Source: REEB76 sp963774895
Lineage (GTDB): Bacteria > Pseudomonadota > Gammaproteobacteria > Natronospirales > REEB76
Reading direction: 5' to 3'
Length of the DNA: 64,000 nt
Assembly: GCA_963774895.1 (NCBI GenBank)
Contig: CAVZGN010000004.1
Coordinates: forward strand, 415,707-479,706
In this document: positions 1 through 7,913 of the stretch, piece after piece
Layout: the number at the start of each line of letters is the position of its first letter
How positions within the stretch are numbered: the first letter of the stretch is position 1
Position numbers and translations under genes: made by a program
Notes under the pieces: model-generated
The model's database searches: none
What the model was told of the DNA's origin: nothing
What the model saw: the letters and a program-made list of their open reading frames with translations, nothing else

Positions 1-2
1 CG

Positions 3-608
3 GGCATGGCCAATGCTCCGGGCGTGACCGATGCGATCGCATCACCGATCTTCAGCACCGCCAGTGTCATCATGCTGCTGGTGGTCCCGATCATGAGCAT
101 GCGGCTGATCGCCGAGGAGCGCCGTAGTGGGACTTTGAGCCTGCTGCAATCGGCGCCCGTGAGCATGACCGAAATCGTGGTGGGCAAATACCTCGGCTTG
201 CTGATCTTCTTGTTCATCATGCTGGGGTTTATGACCCTCATGCCGCTGTCTTTGGCAGTCGGCACCCACCTGGACTACGGCAAACTGTTCTCCGGGGTAC
301 TGGGACTGGGTCTGTTGCTGGGCGCGTTCGCCGCAGCGGGCCTGTTTATTTCGACGCTGACTAAACAGCCGGTGGTGGCAGCCATCTCAAGCTTCGGCTT
401 GCTGCTGATGCTGTGGATCATCAGTTGGGCAAGCAGCGGCGATGAGCGCTACAGCCCGGTTTTCCATTACTTGTCGATGCTGGATCATTATGGTTCATTG
501 CTACGCGGTTCATTCAATTCCACGGATGTGGTGTACTACCTGCTGTTCATTACCACCTTTCTAGTACTCAGCATCCGCCGACTGGATGCCTATCGCCTAC
601 AGCACTAA
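3..608 (+). CDS. ABC-2 type exporter permease, GldF-like (5' end outside window)
   Basis: Membrane subunit of an ABC exporter. The open frame runs in from the left edge, so the true start lies outside the window; about 200 residues are visible against roughly 240 in full-length GldF-type permeases. Several hydrophobic segments are seen (for example around the run LLIFLFIMLGFMTL), and the short motif RLIAEERRSGTLSLLQSAP is the cytoplasmic signature of ABC-2/GldF permeases. The stop lies 7 nt before a GldG-like gene, so the two form an operon with the DUF4340 gene. An ATPase subunit would be expected just upstream, outside the window. The substrate is unknown; the name Gld comes from Bacteroidetes gliding motility and does not show that this bacterium glides. 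Confidence 0.8.
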   Translation, partial: GMANAPGVTDAIASPIFSTASVIMLLVVPIMSMRLIAEERRSGTLSLLQSAPVSMTEIVVGKYLGLLIFLFIMLGFMTLMPLSLAVGTHLDYGKLFSGVLGLGLLLGAFAAAGLFISTLTKQPVVAAISSFGLLLMLWIISWASSGDERYSPVFHYLSMLDHYGSLLRGSFNSTDVVYYLLFITTFLVLSIRRLDAYRLQH

Positions 609-615
609 ATCCAGC

Positions 616-2010
616 ATGCGCGTCACCCGTAAAACCCGCCTGCAGATCCGCGCCCAGAACTGGAGCTTCGTCATCCTGTTCCTGGCAGCGGTCGGTCTGG
701 TCGCCTGGCTCAGCACTCAATATGTCTATCAGGCGGATTGGACCTACGGACACCGCAACTCTCTGTCACCCGCAAGCGTGCAACTTTTGAAGACCCTCAA
801 GGATCCGCTCAGCTTTACTGCTTTTGTGAGCGATAACCCGCCGTTGCATGACGCCATGCGCCGTTTCGTGGGCAAGTACCAGGAAGTGAAACCCGACACC
901 AGCCTGAATTTCGTAAATCCTAATACCAACCCGCAGGAGACGCGCAGCCAGGGGATCACCGCCGAGGGTGAAGTGGTCATCGGCTACCAGGGCCGCACGC
1001 AGACTGTGAGTCAGGTCAACGAAGTCAACGTGACCAATGCCATCGAAAGTATTGCCCGCGGCGCGGACCGTTATATCGTGTTCCTGAGCGGCGACGGCGA
1101 GCGTGATCCGCTCGGCCAGCACAACTTCGACTTGGGCGATTTCGGCAAGCAACTGCAAGACAAGGGCTTCAAGATCGAGACTCTGAATCTCGCGGCGACG
1201 CCCACCGTACCGGCGAATACCGCGGTGCTGGTGATCGCCGGCCCTCAGACCGACCTGTTGCCAGGCGTGGTCAACTTCATCCTCGACTATGTGAAGCGCG
1301 GCGGCAATCTCTTGTGGCTGGGCGATCCCGGACCAGTATATGGATTGGAGCCCTTAGCCAAAGATCTGGGCGTCAGCTTCCAGAAAGGCACCATCGTCGA
1401 TCCGGATTCGCAGCTCTTCGGCATCACCAACCCGACCGTCATCCTCGTAGCTAAATATGACACTGCCAACGCCATCACCCGAGGATTCAACACAGCTACA
1501 TTGTTCGCTGGCGCCACCGCTATCCATACCGATCAAAACGGCGGATGGCAGCGTGAGACATTCCTCAAGACCCTGCCACGCAGCTGGCTGGCCACCGGTA
1601 AATTACAGGGCGAAATCAAATTCGACCCGAAACAGGGCGATAAACAAGGGCCGTTGACGATTGGCATAGACCTGACACGCGAGACCAAGACTGCCGCTGA
1701 TGATGCCAGGAAAAATGGTGGCACGGCCGATAAAAGCGTAGCACAGCGCGTGGTCGTGACCGGCGACGGGGATTTCCTTTCCAACGCCTATCTCAATAAT
1801 GGCGGCAATCTGATGCTCGGCCTCAATATACTCAACTGGCTTTCCCACGACGACAGTTTCATCAATATCAATACCGAATCGGCCCCCGACCGGACCTTGA
1901 CACTCTCACACGCGCAGCAGGCAGTGATAAGCCTGGGTTTCCTGTTCGTGCTGCCGTTGCTATTGATTGCCAGCGGACTGCTTATCTGGGCCCGCCGGCG
2001 CCGGGCTTGA
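616..2010 (+). CDS. GldG-like ABC exporter auxiliary protein
   Basis: Predicted membrane-anchored partner of the upstream permease. A transmembrane helix near residues 15-37 (FVILFLAAVGLVAWLSTQY) is followed by a large extracytoplasmic domain of the ABC_transp_aux/GldG type, with the sequence FLSGDGERDP in its middle and GGNLLWLGDPG further on. A second helix lies at the extreme C-terminus and ends in a basic cap (RRRRA). I chose ATG 616 (MRVTRKTRLQ), 7 nt after the permease stop; an in-frame ATG at 586 would overlap the permease. Length is 464 residues. This family is typically encoded next to ABC-2 permeases and is thought to be part of the complex. The transported substrate cannot be told from sequence. 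Confidence 0.75.
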   Translation: MRVTRKTRLQIRAQNWSFVILFLAAVGLVAWLSTQYVYQADWTYGHRNSLSPASVQLLKTLKDPLSFTAFVSDNPPLHDAMRRFVGKYQEVKPDTSLNFVNPNTNPQETRSQGITAEGEVVIGYQGRTQTVSQVNEVNVTNAIESIARGADRYIVFLSGDGERDPLGQHNFDLGDFGKQLQDKGFKIETLNLAATPTVPANTAVLVIAGPQTDLLPGVVNFILDYVKRGGNLLWLGDPGPVYGLEPLAKDLGVSFQKGTIVDPDSQLFGITNPTVILVAKYDTANAITRGFNTATLFAGATAIHTDQNGGWQRETFLKTLPRSWLATGKLQGEIKFDPKQGDKQGPLTIGIDLTRETKTAADDARKNGGTADKSVAQRVVVTGDGDFLSNAYLNNGGNLMLGLNILNWLSHDDSFININTESAPDRTLTLSHAQQAVISLGFLFVLPLLLIASGLLIWARRRRA

Positions 2011-2026
2011 TGCGACTGAGACGCTC

Positions 2027-2938
2027 ATGAAATCCCGTCTATGGCTTAACCTGGCGCTGCTGATCACCATCGCGATTCTGGCAACCTTCGTCTATTTCAA
2101 ACCCGGCTTCAAAAAACCACCGCCGCCGGTGATGCTGACAAATCTTCAGGCCGTAGATATCACAGCCATCAAGATTGAGCTTGCGAATACGCCGGCCGTT
2201 GAGCTCGCGCGCACCAGCAGCGGCTGGCAGATGCTTGCGCCCCTTAAATTCCGGGCCGACCAGTTCCTGGTAAAAACTATTTTGGACGACATCCATGGCG
2301 ATGTTAGCGACAGCTTCACGGCCAACTCGGCTGATCTAGCTCAATACGGACTGGATCCGCCAGCCCTGCGTCTATGGCTGAATGGCATCGAGTTCGATTT
2401 CGGTGGCACCGAACCCATCCACAACAATCGCTATGTGAAATCCGGCGATCAGATCCGTCTCACCGGCAACCTGTTGTTCTATCGCATCAACCATTCTCCC
2501 TATTGGTGGGCCAGCCGACGGCTGTTGCCGGACGACGCGCACATCATCGGCATGCAACTGCCGGATGCGACCCTGACACTCAAGGGCACTCAATGGCAGC
2601 TGATGCCCGCGAATCCGGCCATAACCTCCGATGCCATCCAGACGCTGGTCGACAACTGGCAAAACGCCCAGGCCATCAGCACGGATAAAATCGGCAGCGG
2701 CAAAGCACAGGGTGAGGTGGCCATCGAGCTGGCTGGCGATAAAACGCCCTTGCGTTTCGCGATCCTTAGTGACCCCAATTTTCTGGTACTCGCCCGCCCG
2801 GATCTGGGACTGGAATACCAGCTCGACAGCGGGCAACGCTCGGACTTGGTGGAACTGAAAACTGAAAAAGCGCCCGCGGCTTCAAATAACCCGGCCAAGT
2901 TGCCCAGCCACAAGCCTGAAGACAAGCCTCTCCATTAA
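2027..2938 (+). CDS. DUF4340 domain protein, membrane-anchored
   Basis: Third gene of the exporter operon, starting 16 nt after the GldG-like gene. It has one N-terminal hydrophobic helix (LALLITIAILATFVYF) and then an extracytoplasmic region with the DUF4340 pattern (DITAIKIEL, ARTSSGWQML, YGLDPP). The C-terminal 25 or so residues are rich in Lys, Pro, Ala and Asn and look disordered. DUF4340 proteins are regularly found beside GldF/GldG-type exporters, which supports one functional unit, but no biochemical role is established. ATG 2027 (MKSRLWLNL) is preferred because an upstream in-frame start at 1967 lies inside the previous gene. Confidence 0.7.
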   Translation: MKSRLWLNLALLITIAILATFVYFKPGFKKPPPPVMLTNLQAVDITAIKIELANTPAVELARTSSGWQMLAPLKFRADQFLVKTILDDIHGDVSDSFTANSADLAQYGLDPPALRLWLNGIEFDFGGTEPIHNNRYVKSGDQIRLTGNLLFYRINHSPYWWASRRLLPDDAHIIGMQLPDATLTLKGTQWQLMPANPAITSDAIQTLVDNWQNAQAISTDKIGSGKAQGEVAIELAGDKTPLRFAILSDPNFLVLARPDLGLEYQLDSGQRSDLVELKTEKAPAASNNPAKLPSHKPEDKPLH

Positions 2939-2989
2939 ACTAAGACGCTTGGGCTGATCCGCCCGTACTTTAATATAAGGCAACACTGC

Positions 2990-3805
2990 GTGCCCGAACT
3001 GCCGGAAGTGGAAACTGCGCGCCGCGGCATCGAACCGCACCTGCTCAAGCATGCGGTTAGCGCTGTCGTGGTGCGCAACAGAAATCTGCGCTGGCCAGTG
3101 CCGCGAGCACTAACCGATACCCTGCCAGGCCAACACATCATCGCCGTCAGCCGGCGCGGGAAATATCTGTTGCTGCATACGCCTGCCGGCACCGCGCTCC
3201 TGCATCTCGGTATGTCCGGCAGCTTGCGGGTTCTGCCGGCGGATACACTGGCGGAAAAGCATGACCACTTGGACATCGTATTAGATAGCGGCCTTGCACT
3301 GCGGTTGCGCGACCCGCGCCGTTTCGGCACGCTGCTGTGGACTATAGGCAATCCCGAGCATCACAAACTGCTGCGCACCTTGGGTACGGAACCCTTGGGT
3401 GACGAATTTGACGGTGATTACCTGTTTGCCAAGGCCCGCAGACGCAAAGTGGCCATCAAGAATTTCATCATGAACAGCCATATCGTGGTCGGTGTCGGCA
3501 ACATCTACGCCAGCGAAGCCCTGTTTTTGGCGCGCATCCACCCGCAGCGCGCTGCTGGCAAGGTTTCGCGGGAAAGTTATCAGGCTCTCGCCAAAGCGAT
3601 CCGCAAAGTTCTCAATGCCGCCATCAAGGCCGGCGGCACTACCTTGCGGAATTTCAGCCGTGCCGACGGCGAACCCGGCTATTTCCGCCAGCATCTGCGG
3701 GTCTACGGCCGCGAGGGCAAAGCCTGCGAACGCTGTGGCTCAACCATCCGCTCCCGCGTCACCGGCCAGCGCAGCACGTATTACTGCCCACGCTGCCAGC
3801 ATTAA
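2990..3805 (+). CDS. mutM: Formamidopyrimidine-DNA glycosylase (Fpg/MutM)
   Basis: Bifunctional DNA glycosylase/AP lyase that removes oxidised purines such as 8-oxoguanine. The start is GTG at 2990, giving the family N-terminus PELPEVETARRGIEPHL; after Met removal Pro is the catalytic nucleophile and Glu follows it. Near the C-terminus a zinc finger of CxxC-x(n)-CxxC type is visible (CERCGS... YYCPRC). The motif MNSHIVVGVGNIYASEALF is the conserved helix-two-turn-helix region. Length of 271 residues is standard. It starts about 50 nt after the DUF4340 gene and could be read from its own promoter. A palindromic repeat follows the gene. Confidence 0.97.
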   Translation: MPELPEVETARRGIEPHLLKHAVSAVVVRNRNLRWPVPRALTDTLPGQHIIAVSRRGKYLLLHTPAGTALLHLGMSGSLRVLPADTLAEKHDHLDIVLDSGLALRLRDPRRFGTLLWTIGNPEHHKLLRTLGTEPLGDEFDGDYLFAKARRRKVAIKNFIMNSHIVVGVGNIYASEALFLARIHPQRAAGKVSRESYQALAKAIRKVLNAAIKAGGTTLRNFSRADGEPGYFRQHLRVYGREGKACERCGSTIRSRVTGQRSTYYCPRCQH

Positions 3806-3866
3806 TACTCAGCGGCAGTTACAATTCCTTACGAGCGGCTTCAAAATATAGAGCGCTGGTTTTCAG

Positions 3867-3979
3867 CCCTTCTCCCTCCGGGAGAAGGGTTGGGATGAGG
3901 GCCCGGTGGCGCAGAACGCCAAATCCTTGCCTGACCCTCACCCGCCCCTCTGGGGCACCCTCTCCCGAAGAGCGAGGGA
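3867..3979. repeat. Palindromic intergenic repeat, possible terminator
   Basis: The left part is a perfect 10-bp inverted repeat with a 3-nt loop (CCCTTCTCCC at 3867-3876, GGGAGAAGGG at 3880-3889). It is followed by GATGAGGG, and the right part contains ACCCTCACCCG and a second imperfect hairpin (CCCTC ... GAGGG, 3959-3979). Elements of this look are dispersed in many gammaproteobacterial genomes, notably xanthomonads; that is recollection of a pattern, not a match I could run. It sits between mutM and the adenosyltransferase gene and could terminate mutM transcription, although no long T-run follows the stems. Confidence 0.5.
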
Positions 3980-4021
3980 TAGTTGAGATGATTTCGACTG
4001 ACGAATATTTGGTGTAACAAC

Positions 4022-4567
4022 ATGGGTAACCGGCTTTCAAAAATTTACACCCGCACCGGCGATGACGGCACCACCGGCTTGGGTGATGGCACGCGCGTGG
4101 CAAAAGACGATGTGCGCGTGGAAGCCTACGGCACATTGGATGAACTCAATAGTGTCATGGGTCTACTGCTGGCTGAGGACTTACCGCGTGATGTCGCGGC
4201 TGCACTGCAACCCATCCAGCATGAGCTTTTTGATTTGGGCAGCGAATTCTGCCTGCCGGGTTATAAAGCCATAACCGCGGAACATGTGCAGCGGCTGGAA
4301 GATACACTCGATAAGTTCAACGAATCACTACCGCCCCTGAAGGAGTTCATTCTGCCCGGCGGCAGCCGCCCTGCAGCTCTCTGTCACTTGGCCCGGACCG
4401 TCTGCCGTCGCGCCGAGCGCCGCGCCTGGACACTTCATAAGCAGCATCCTCAGAATCCCGAAAGCATCAAATATCTCAACCGGCTATCGGATTTACTATT
4501 TGTGCTGGCGCGAGTAATCGCGCGCCAGAGCGAGGGTCAGGAAGTGCTGTGGAAGCACGAACGTTAA
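4022..4567 (+). CDS. ATP:cob(I)alamin adenosyltransferase, PduO type
   Basis: Transfers the adenosyl group of ATP to cob(I)alamin to make adenosylcobalamin. The N-terminus KIYTRTGDDGTTGLGDG is the PduO-family nucleotide-binding signature, and the C-terminal half carries the conserved RRAERRAW and LNRLSDLLFVLAR motifs. The 181-residue length and all-helical character fit. ATG 4022 is preceded by an AT-rich stretch without a strong Shine-Dalgarno sequence. A BtuF-like cobalamin-binding protein gene lies about 4 kb away on the other strand, beyond an accessory island, so the two B12 genes may once have been closer. No cobalamin riboswitch was recognised upstream. Confidence 0.92.
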   Translation: MGNRLSKIYTRTGDDGTTGLGDGTRVAKDDVRVEAYGTLDELNSVMGLLLAEDLPRDVAAALQPIQHELFDLGSEFCLPGYKAITAEHVQRLEDTLDKFNESLPPLKEFILPGGSRPAALCHLARTVCRRAERRAWTLHKQHPQNPESIKYLNRLSDLLFVLARVIARQSEGQEVLWKHER

Positions 4568-4586
4568 AGTATTGGCTTTGCTCTAG

Positions 4587-4799
4587 GTGTTCCGTGTCAG
4601 CATAAGTCGTTTCGCCACGTCTCCATGCCGTTCGCGCTCATCAACTTGCATGATGAGGCATTCGGTCGGTTACCAGCTGGCTAACGACGGTCAGGATACA
4701 CGGACAATCCAGCACTATCTCGGTCACAAAAATATACAACATACCGTCCGGTACACTGAGCTACCCACAAGCAGATTCAAGAATTTTTGGGTGGATTAG
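4587..4799 (+). pseudogene. Tyrosine recombinase (integrase) C-terminal remnant
   Basis: The last 45 or so residues read as the C-terminal end of a FimB/FimE-like tyrosine recombinase: RHSVGYQLANDGQDTRTIQ, then YLGHKNIQHTVRYTEL, which contains the conserved HxLGH-like box and the nucleophile Tyr. Everything N-terminal of this is missing. A plausible frame break lies just upstream, because another frame at about 4625-4640 reads MPFALI, resembling the segment expected before the HPHMLRH box. The remnant begins 20 nt after the adenosyltransferase gene and marks the left edge of an AT-rich island. It cannot be an active recombinase. Confidence 0.72.
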
Positions 4800-5327
4800 T
4801 CAAGGATTTAATTGTTATGGTCGCTTCAACCACTTTCTTATGAAGAACATGCATATCACAACAACGCCTCATGACCATACGAAAGTATGATTGACAATAT
4901 AGAAATGTATGATATTGATATCTGTACAAGCACCATCGGCTGATTTTTTTAACTTCCAATAATCTCCCCATACCTGCATCTGATATGTTAGTTCTTGAGA
5001 ATATCTTTTCTCTGCTTCATCGGATTTTGGGTGCGCGTTTAACCATTACCCGTCTTTGTTAATATCCGTATTCATGACCTTATTTTTAACAAACTGAGAA
5101 TGTGCCATATATTCCATATGTACACAGAGTACAGTTTGAGGAATCAAAGGGTACAAGAATAATCTGACAACAATACAAATAATTCTAATTCCAATGTACT
5201 TCGTATGTTTTTTCACATCAGAACCTCACCTTTTCATAAAACACGTCTAGTAATTGGAATTCATTCATATAGCTTTCTTCTAAGTTAGATAACACTTGCA
5301 ATGCCCTTAGATTTTATGAATGACTTT
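4800..5327. other. AT-rich intergenic stretch without a recognisable gene
   Basis: About 530 bases, clearly richer in A+T than the flanking housekeeping genes. Short open frames occur on both strands but none shows a family motif, a good ribosome-binding site or a coding-like composition. It lies between the recombinase remnant and the 3' end of the Sel1-repeat gene, and reads as decayed island DNA. Confidence 0.55.
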
Positions 5328-6875
5328 TTAATTATCATTCCAATTTCTATCTAATAGCTTGGTAAGCCGCGTAACACTCGCATTTATACTTGATGATGCC
5401 TGTTCGATAGTATGTTTATCAATTTGCCTCACCTCACCATTTACGGCAATAAAAGGTTTGTGCTTAGCCGCCGCATCTAAAAGACGCTTGGCATCTTCTA
5501 TTGTGCTAGTCCAACCAGAATTAAAGCTAGCCAGAGCCTCCGTATATTGAGGAGTCCCCGGTGGCCATGGCAATGATTTCTTCGCCATTTCAGGTACTTC
5601 TTTTTCTAGTTGTATTAGACGTTCAGTTTTTACCACCTGATGAACATTATATGAGAGAAGCGCACTTTTCCAGAGTTCCTTCTCAAATTCCTGCGCGACT
5701 AAAATGCTTCCTTTAAACCAATTAATGGCCAAAGTGACATCGTGTTCAGATTCTCCGTTGAATTGCTGCCAGAATTGATCGTGCAGAGCTTTATCTATGT
5801 GACCGTTTGGCCCCAGAACTTGTTTTAGATAATAGTCTTCGTTTTGAGAATTGTTTGGTTGTGTAGGGCTTGCGTGCATATCAGAGTTGGATTGGACTAA
5901 TTGCGTATCACTATTCAAATAAGCGTCCATGGCCTTGGCTATCCCCACTCGCTGCATTTCACGTGTTAGCGCCTGACCAGCCTCTACCTGTGCCGGTGTC
6001 ATCGAATTCATAATTTTGCTTCGAAGCTGCGCTGCCGTGCTCAATACAATGCTATCTTTTGCGCTTGAGGCAGCCATATTAAAAAGCGCATAACCTACAA
6101 TAAAGTCCTGTTGTACTCCTTCACCAGCGAAATAAAGCGTTCCAAGGGCAACTTCTGCTCTGGGATACGGTAAGTAAGCAGCCTCTCGAAACCACTTTAC
6201 TGCTTGGACATAGTCCTGTGGCACTCCGGAACCATCGAGATACGCCAAGGCTAAATCGTATTGCGCTTCCGCATCTCCTTTTTCTGCTGACTTGCGATAC
6301 CATGTCACCGCTTGCGCATGGTCTTTCGGTACACCTTTGCCATTGTCGTACATATCTGCAATTTCGTATTGCGCTGAGGCGTTTCCTTGTGCCGCAGACT
6401 TATTAAACCATACCATAGCTTGCGAATAGTCTTGCTTTACTCCAATGCCGCCTATGTATGCGTACCCAATAGCCAATTGGGCAAACATATCTCCTTTTTC
6501 AGCTAACTTACGATACAAAGTGAATGCTTTTGCATCATCCTGCGGTACGCCTTTTCCATCTGAGTACATTTCTCCAAGGGCATAGAGCGCATCAGTATTC
6601 CCTTGTTCAGCGGCTTTGCTATACCACTTTGCCGCTTCTTTATAATCCTGTGGCATACCTTGCCCATTGGAATAAAGAAATCCAAGCCTATCTTGTGCCT
6701 CAGCATCACCTTGAGCCGCGGCACTTGACCAATTCTTGAATGCTGTCTTGTAATCCTTGGCTGTATATGCTTGTGACGCAGCATCATCCAGCTCCCATAC
6801 TGTTGCCGCAATTGCATTGAATGTGAAAAGAATAAACCCAAGTAAGAAACACAAAGTAATAGATGGTTTTGTCAT
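5328..6875 (-). CDS. Secreted Sel1-repeat (SLR) protein
   Basis: A 515-residue protein with an N-terminal signal peptide (ITLCFLLGFILFTFNAIAA) and about six Sel1-type repeats of roughly 36 residues between residues 50 and 280; typical units read AEAQDRLGFLYSNGQGMPQD and NTDALYALGEMYSDGKGVPQD. Sel1 repeats form alpha-solenoids used for protein binding. The C-terminal 230 residues match nothing I recognise and look helical. The gene is AT-rich compared with its surroundings. It starts 12 nt downstream of a small secreted coiled-coil gene on the same strand, so the two are probably co-transcribed. Role unknown; periplasmic or secreted scaffold is the cautious reading. Confidence 0.8.
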   Translation of the reverse strand: MTKPSITLCFLLGFILFTFNAIAATVWELDDAASQAYTAKDYKTAFKNWSSAAAQGDAEAQDRLGFLYSNGQGMPQDYKEAAKWYSKAAEQGNTDALYALGEMYSDGKGVPQDDAKAFTLYRKLAEKGDMFAQLAIGYAYIGGIGVKQDYSQAMVWFNKSAAQGNASAQYEIADMYDNGKGVPKDHAQAVTWYRKSAEKGDAEAQYDLALAYLDGSGVPQDYVQAVKWFREAAYLPYPRAEVALGTLYFAGEGVQQDFIVGYALFNMAASSAKDSIVLSTAAQLRSKIMNSMTPAQVEAGQALTREMQRVGIAKAMDAYLNSDTQLVQSNSDMHASPTQPNNSQNEDYYLKQVLGPNGHIDKALHDQFWQQFNGESEHDVTLAINWFKGSILVAQEFEKELWKSALLSYNVHQVVKTERLIQLEKEVPEMAKKSLPWPPGTPQYTEALASFNSGWTSTIEDAKRLLDAAAKHKPFIAVNGEVRQIDKHTIEQASSSINASVTRLTKLLDRNWNDN

Positions 6876-6887
6876 AACCTTAAATAC

Positions 6888-7244
6888 TCAGCGAGGTGGA
6901 GGGTCACTTTCAACACATTGGTTATATTCGTCTACAGCGTTGTTGTAATCATCCGTAGCACTTTGTAATTCATCGTTTGCTTCATTATAGTGGTCAACAG
7001 CGTTATTATAGTCGCCCTCTTCCATCGAACAATCTTCTCCATCACTTGTACACATGGTTAAATTGCTTTGTGCGTCTTCTACATCGGATTGTGCCGACTC
7101 AACTTCTTCTTTAGCATTAACAAGGTTTGAACGAGCCTCAGATACTTGGTCTAAGTCAGAACTACAAAGGTCTTGAGCAAAACCGTAGCACGCGAACGTC
7201 ATAAATGACGTTATCAATGCGATTTTAATAAGCGTTGTCTTCAT
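6888..7244 (-). CDS. Small secreted acidic coiled-coil protein, unknown function
   Basis: 118 residues. The N-terminus is a signal peptide (IKIALITSFMTFACYGFAQ). The mature part is strongly acidic and mostly helical, with heptad-like spacing (VNAKEEVESAQSDVEDAQSN) and an internal repeat (DYNNAVDHYNEA followed by DYNNAVDEYNQC). Four Cys remain after signal cleavage and could form two disulphides in the periplasm. It ends in SDPPPR. I recognise no family. It lies directly upstream of the Sel1-repeat gene with a 12-nt gap, which suggests a two-gene operon whose products may interact. Base composition is as low in GC as the rest of the island. Confidence 0.65.
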   Translation of the reverse strand: MKTTLIKIALITSFMTFACYGFAQDLCSSDLDQVSEARSNLVNAKEEVESAQSDVEDAQSNLTMCTSDGEDCSMEEGDYNNAVDHYNEANDELQSATDDYNNAVDEYNQCVESDPPPR

Positions 7245-7712
7245 AGTAATGGCCCAGTGTTAACACACATATAAAGCGCACCGGCTAGTATTCACTCGTA
7301 TAACATATATGAAACGTTATCTCGGTTTTCCACCATCGCCATATCCAGAGATGCACGCACAATTGTCACAATCTGACAATACTTGTCACTTATGCCATCT
7401 ATTACACCGACATCCAACATGGTCTTTAGCAGCATCAAACACTAACAATAGGGTTTTGCCTGCTTAACAACACCCCAACGCGCGATAAAAGTATTTCAGA
7501 TTCGTATCTATCCAATAATTGCCTAAATTAATACAAGCAACATGGATGCCAATGTCACAAACCATTAAGCATTGGGAGGCACATTTCTTACCGCCGACAT
7601 AGCAGCACTAAGGTTGCGCTATCGTACCTGTAATTACGACCATAATATCAAATAAGAAAATAGGGAAATTCAATAAATATTAGACACGCGGCTATTGGCG
7701 CAGGAGTTCGCT
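7245..7712. other. AT-rich intergenic stretch, likely promoter side of the coiled-coil gene
   Basis: About 470 bases with no gene that I can support. The minus strand just above 7244 has AT-rich hexamers (TTATAC, TTATAT at about 7270-7310) that could serve the coiled-coil/Sel1 pair, but no convincing -35/-10 pair stands out. Confidence 0.4.
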
Positions 7713-7913
7713 ATGACACTTAAAGAAATATTCGATAAAGCAAGTGATGGTTCTACTGAGAAACAGAAGGCGAAGATAACGGCGCTGTCAAATCGCTATG
7801 GCTTTGAAGAGACCAAGATACAAAAATGCTTGGCGACGGGACGTCTCCAACACCTTACAACTTATCGAAAACGAGTTTCCCACCTCTATCGCGCTTGGCT
7901 CGGAAGATCGTGA
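7713..7913 (+). CDS. Short ORF, possible truncated gene remnant
   Basis: 66 codons from ATG 7713 (MTLKEIFDKASDGSTEKQ). The first 45 residues look protein-like, with the pattern of a small helical DNA-binding domain (ALSNRYGFEETKIQKCL). The rest runs antisense through the 3' end of the convergent DUF2971 gene and looks random. It may be the 5' part of a gene whose 3' half was replaced when the DUF2971 gene arrived, or not be real. No family is recognised. Confidence 0.25.
   Translation: MTLKEIFDKASDGSTEKQKAKITALSNRYGFEETKIQKCLATGRLQHLTTYRKRVSHLYRAWLGRS

Noticed and set aside
3806..4021. Cobalamin riboswitch upstream of the adenosyltransferase gene
   Set aside because: No B12-box or typical multi-stem layout was recognised; the stretch is occupied by a palindromic repeat.
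4777..4971. Minus-strand 64-codon ORF in the AT-rich gap
   Set aside because: No motif, unusual composition and overlap with the recombinase remnant.
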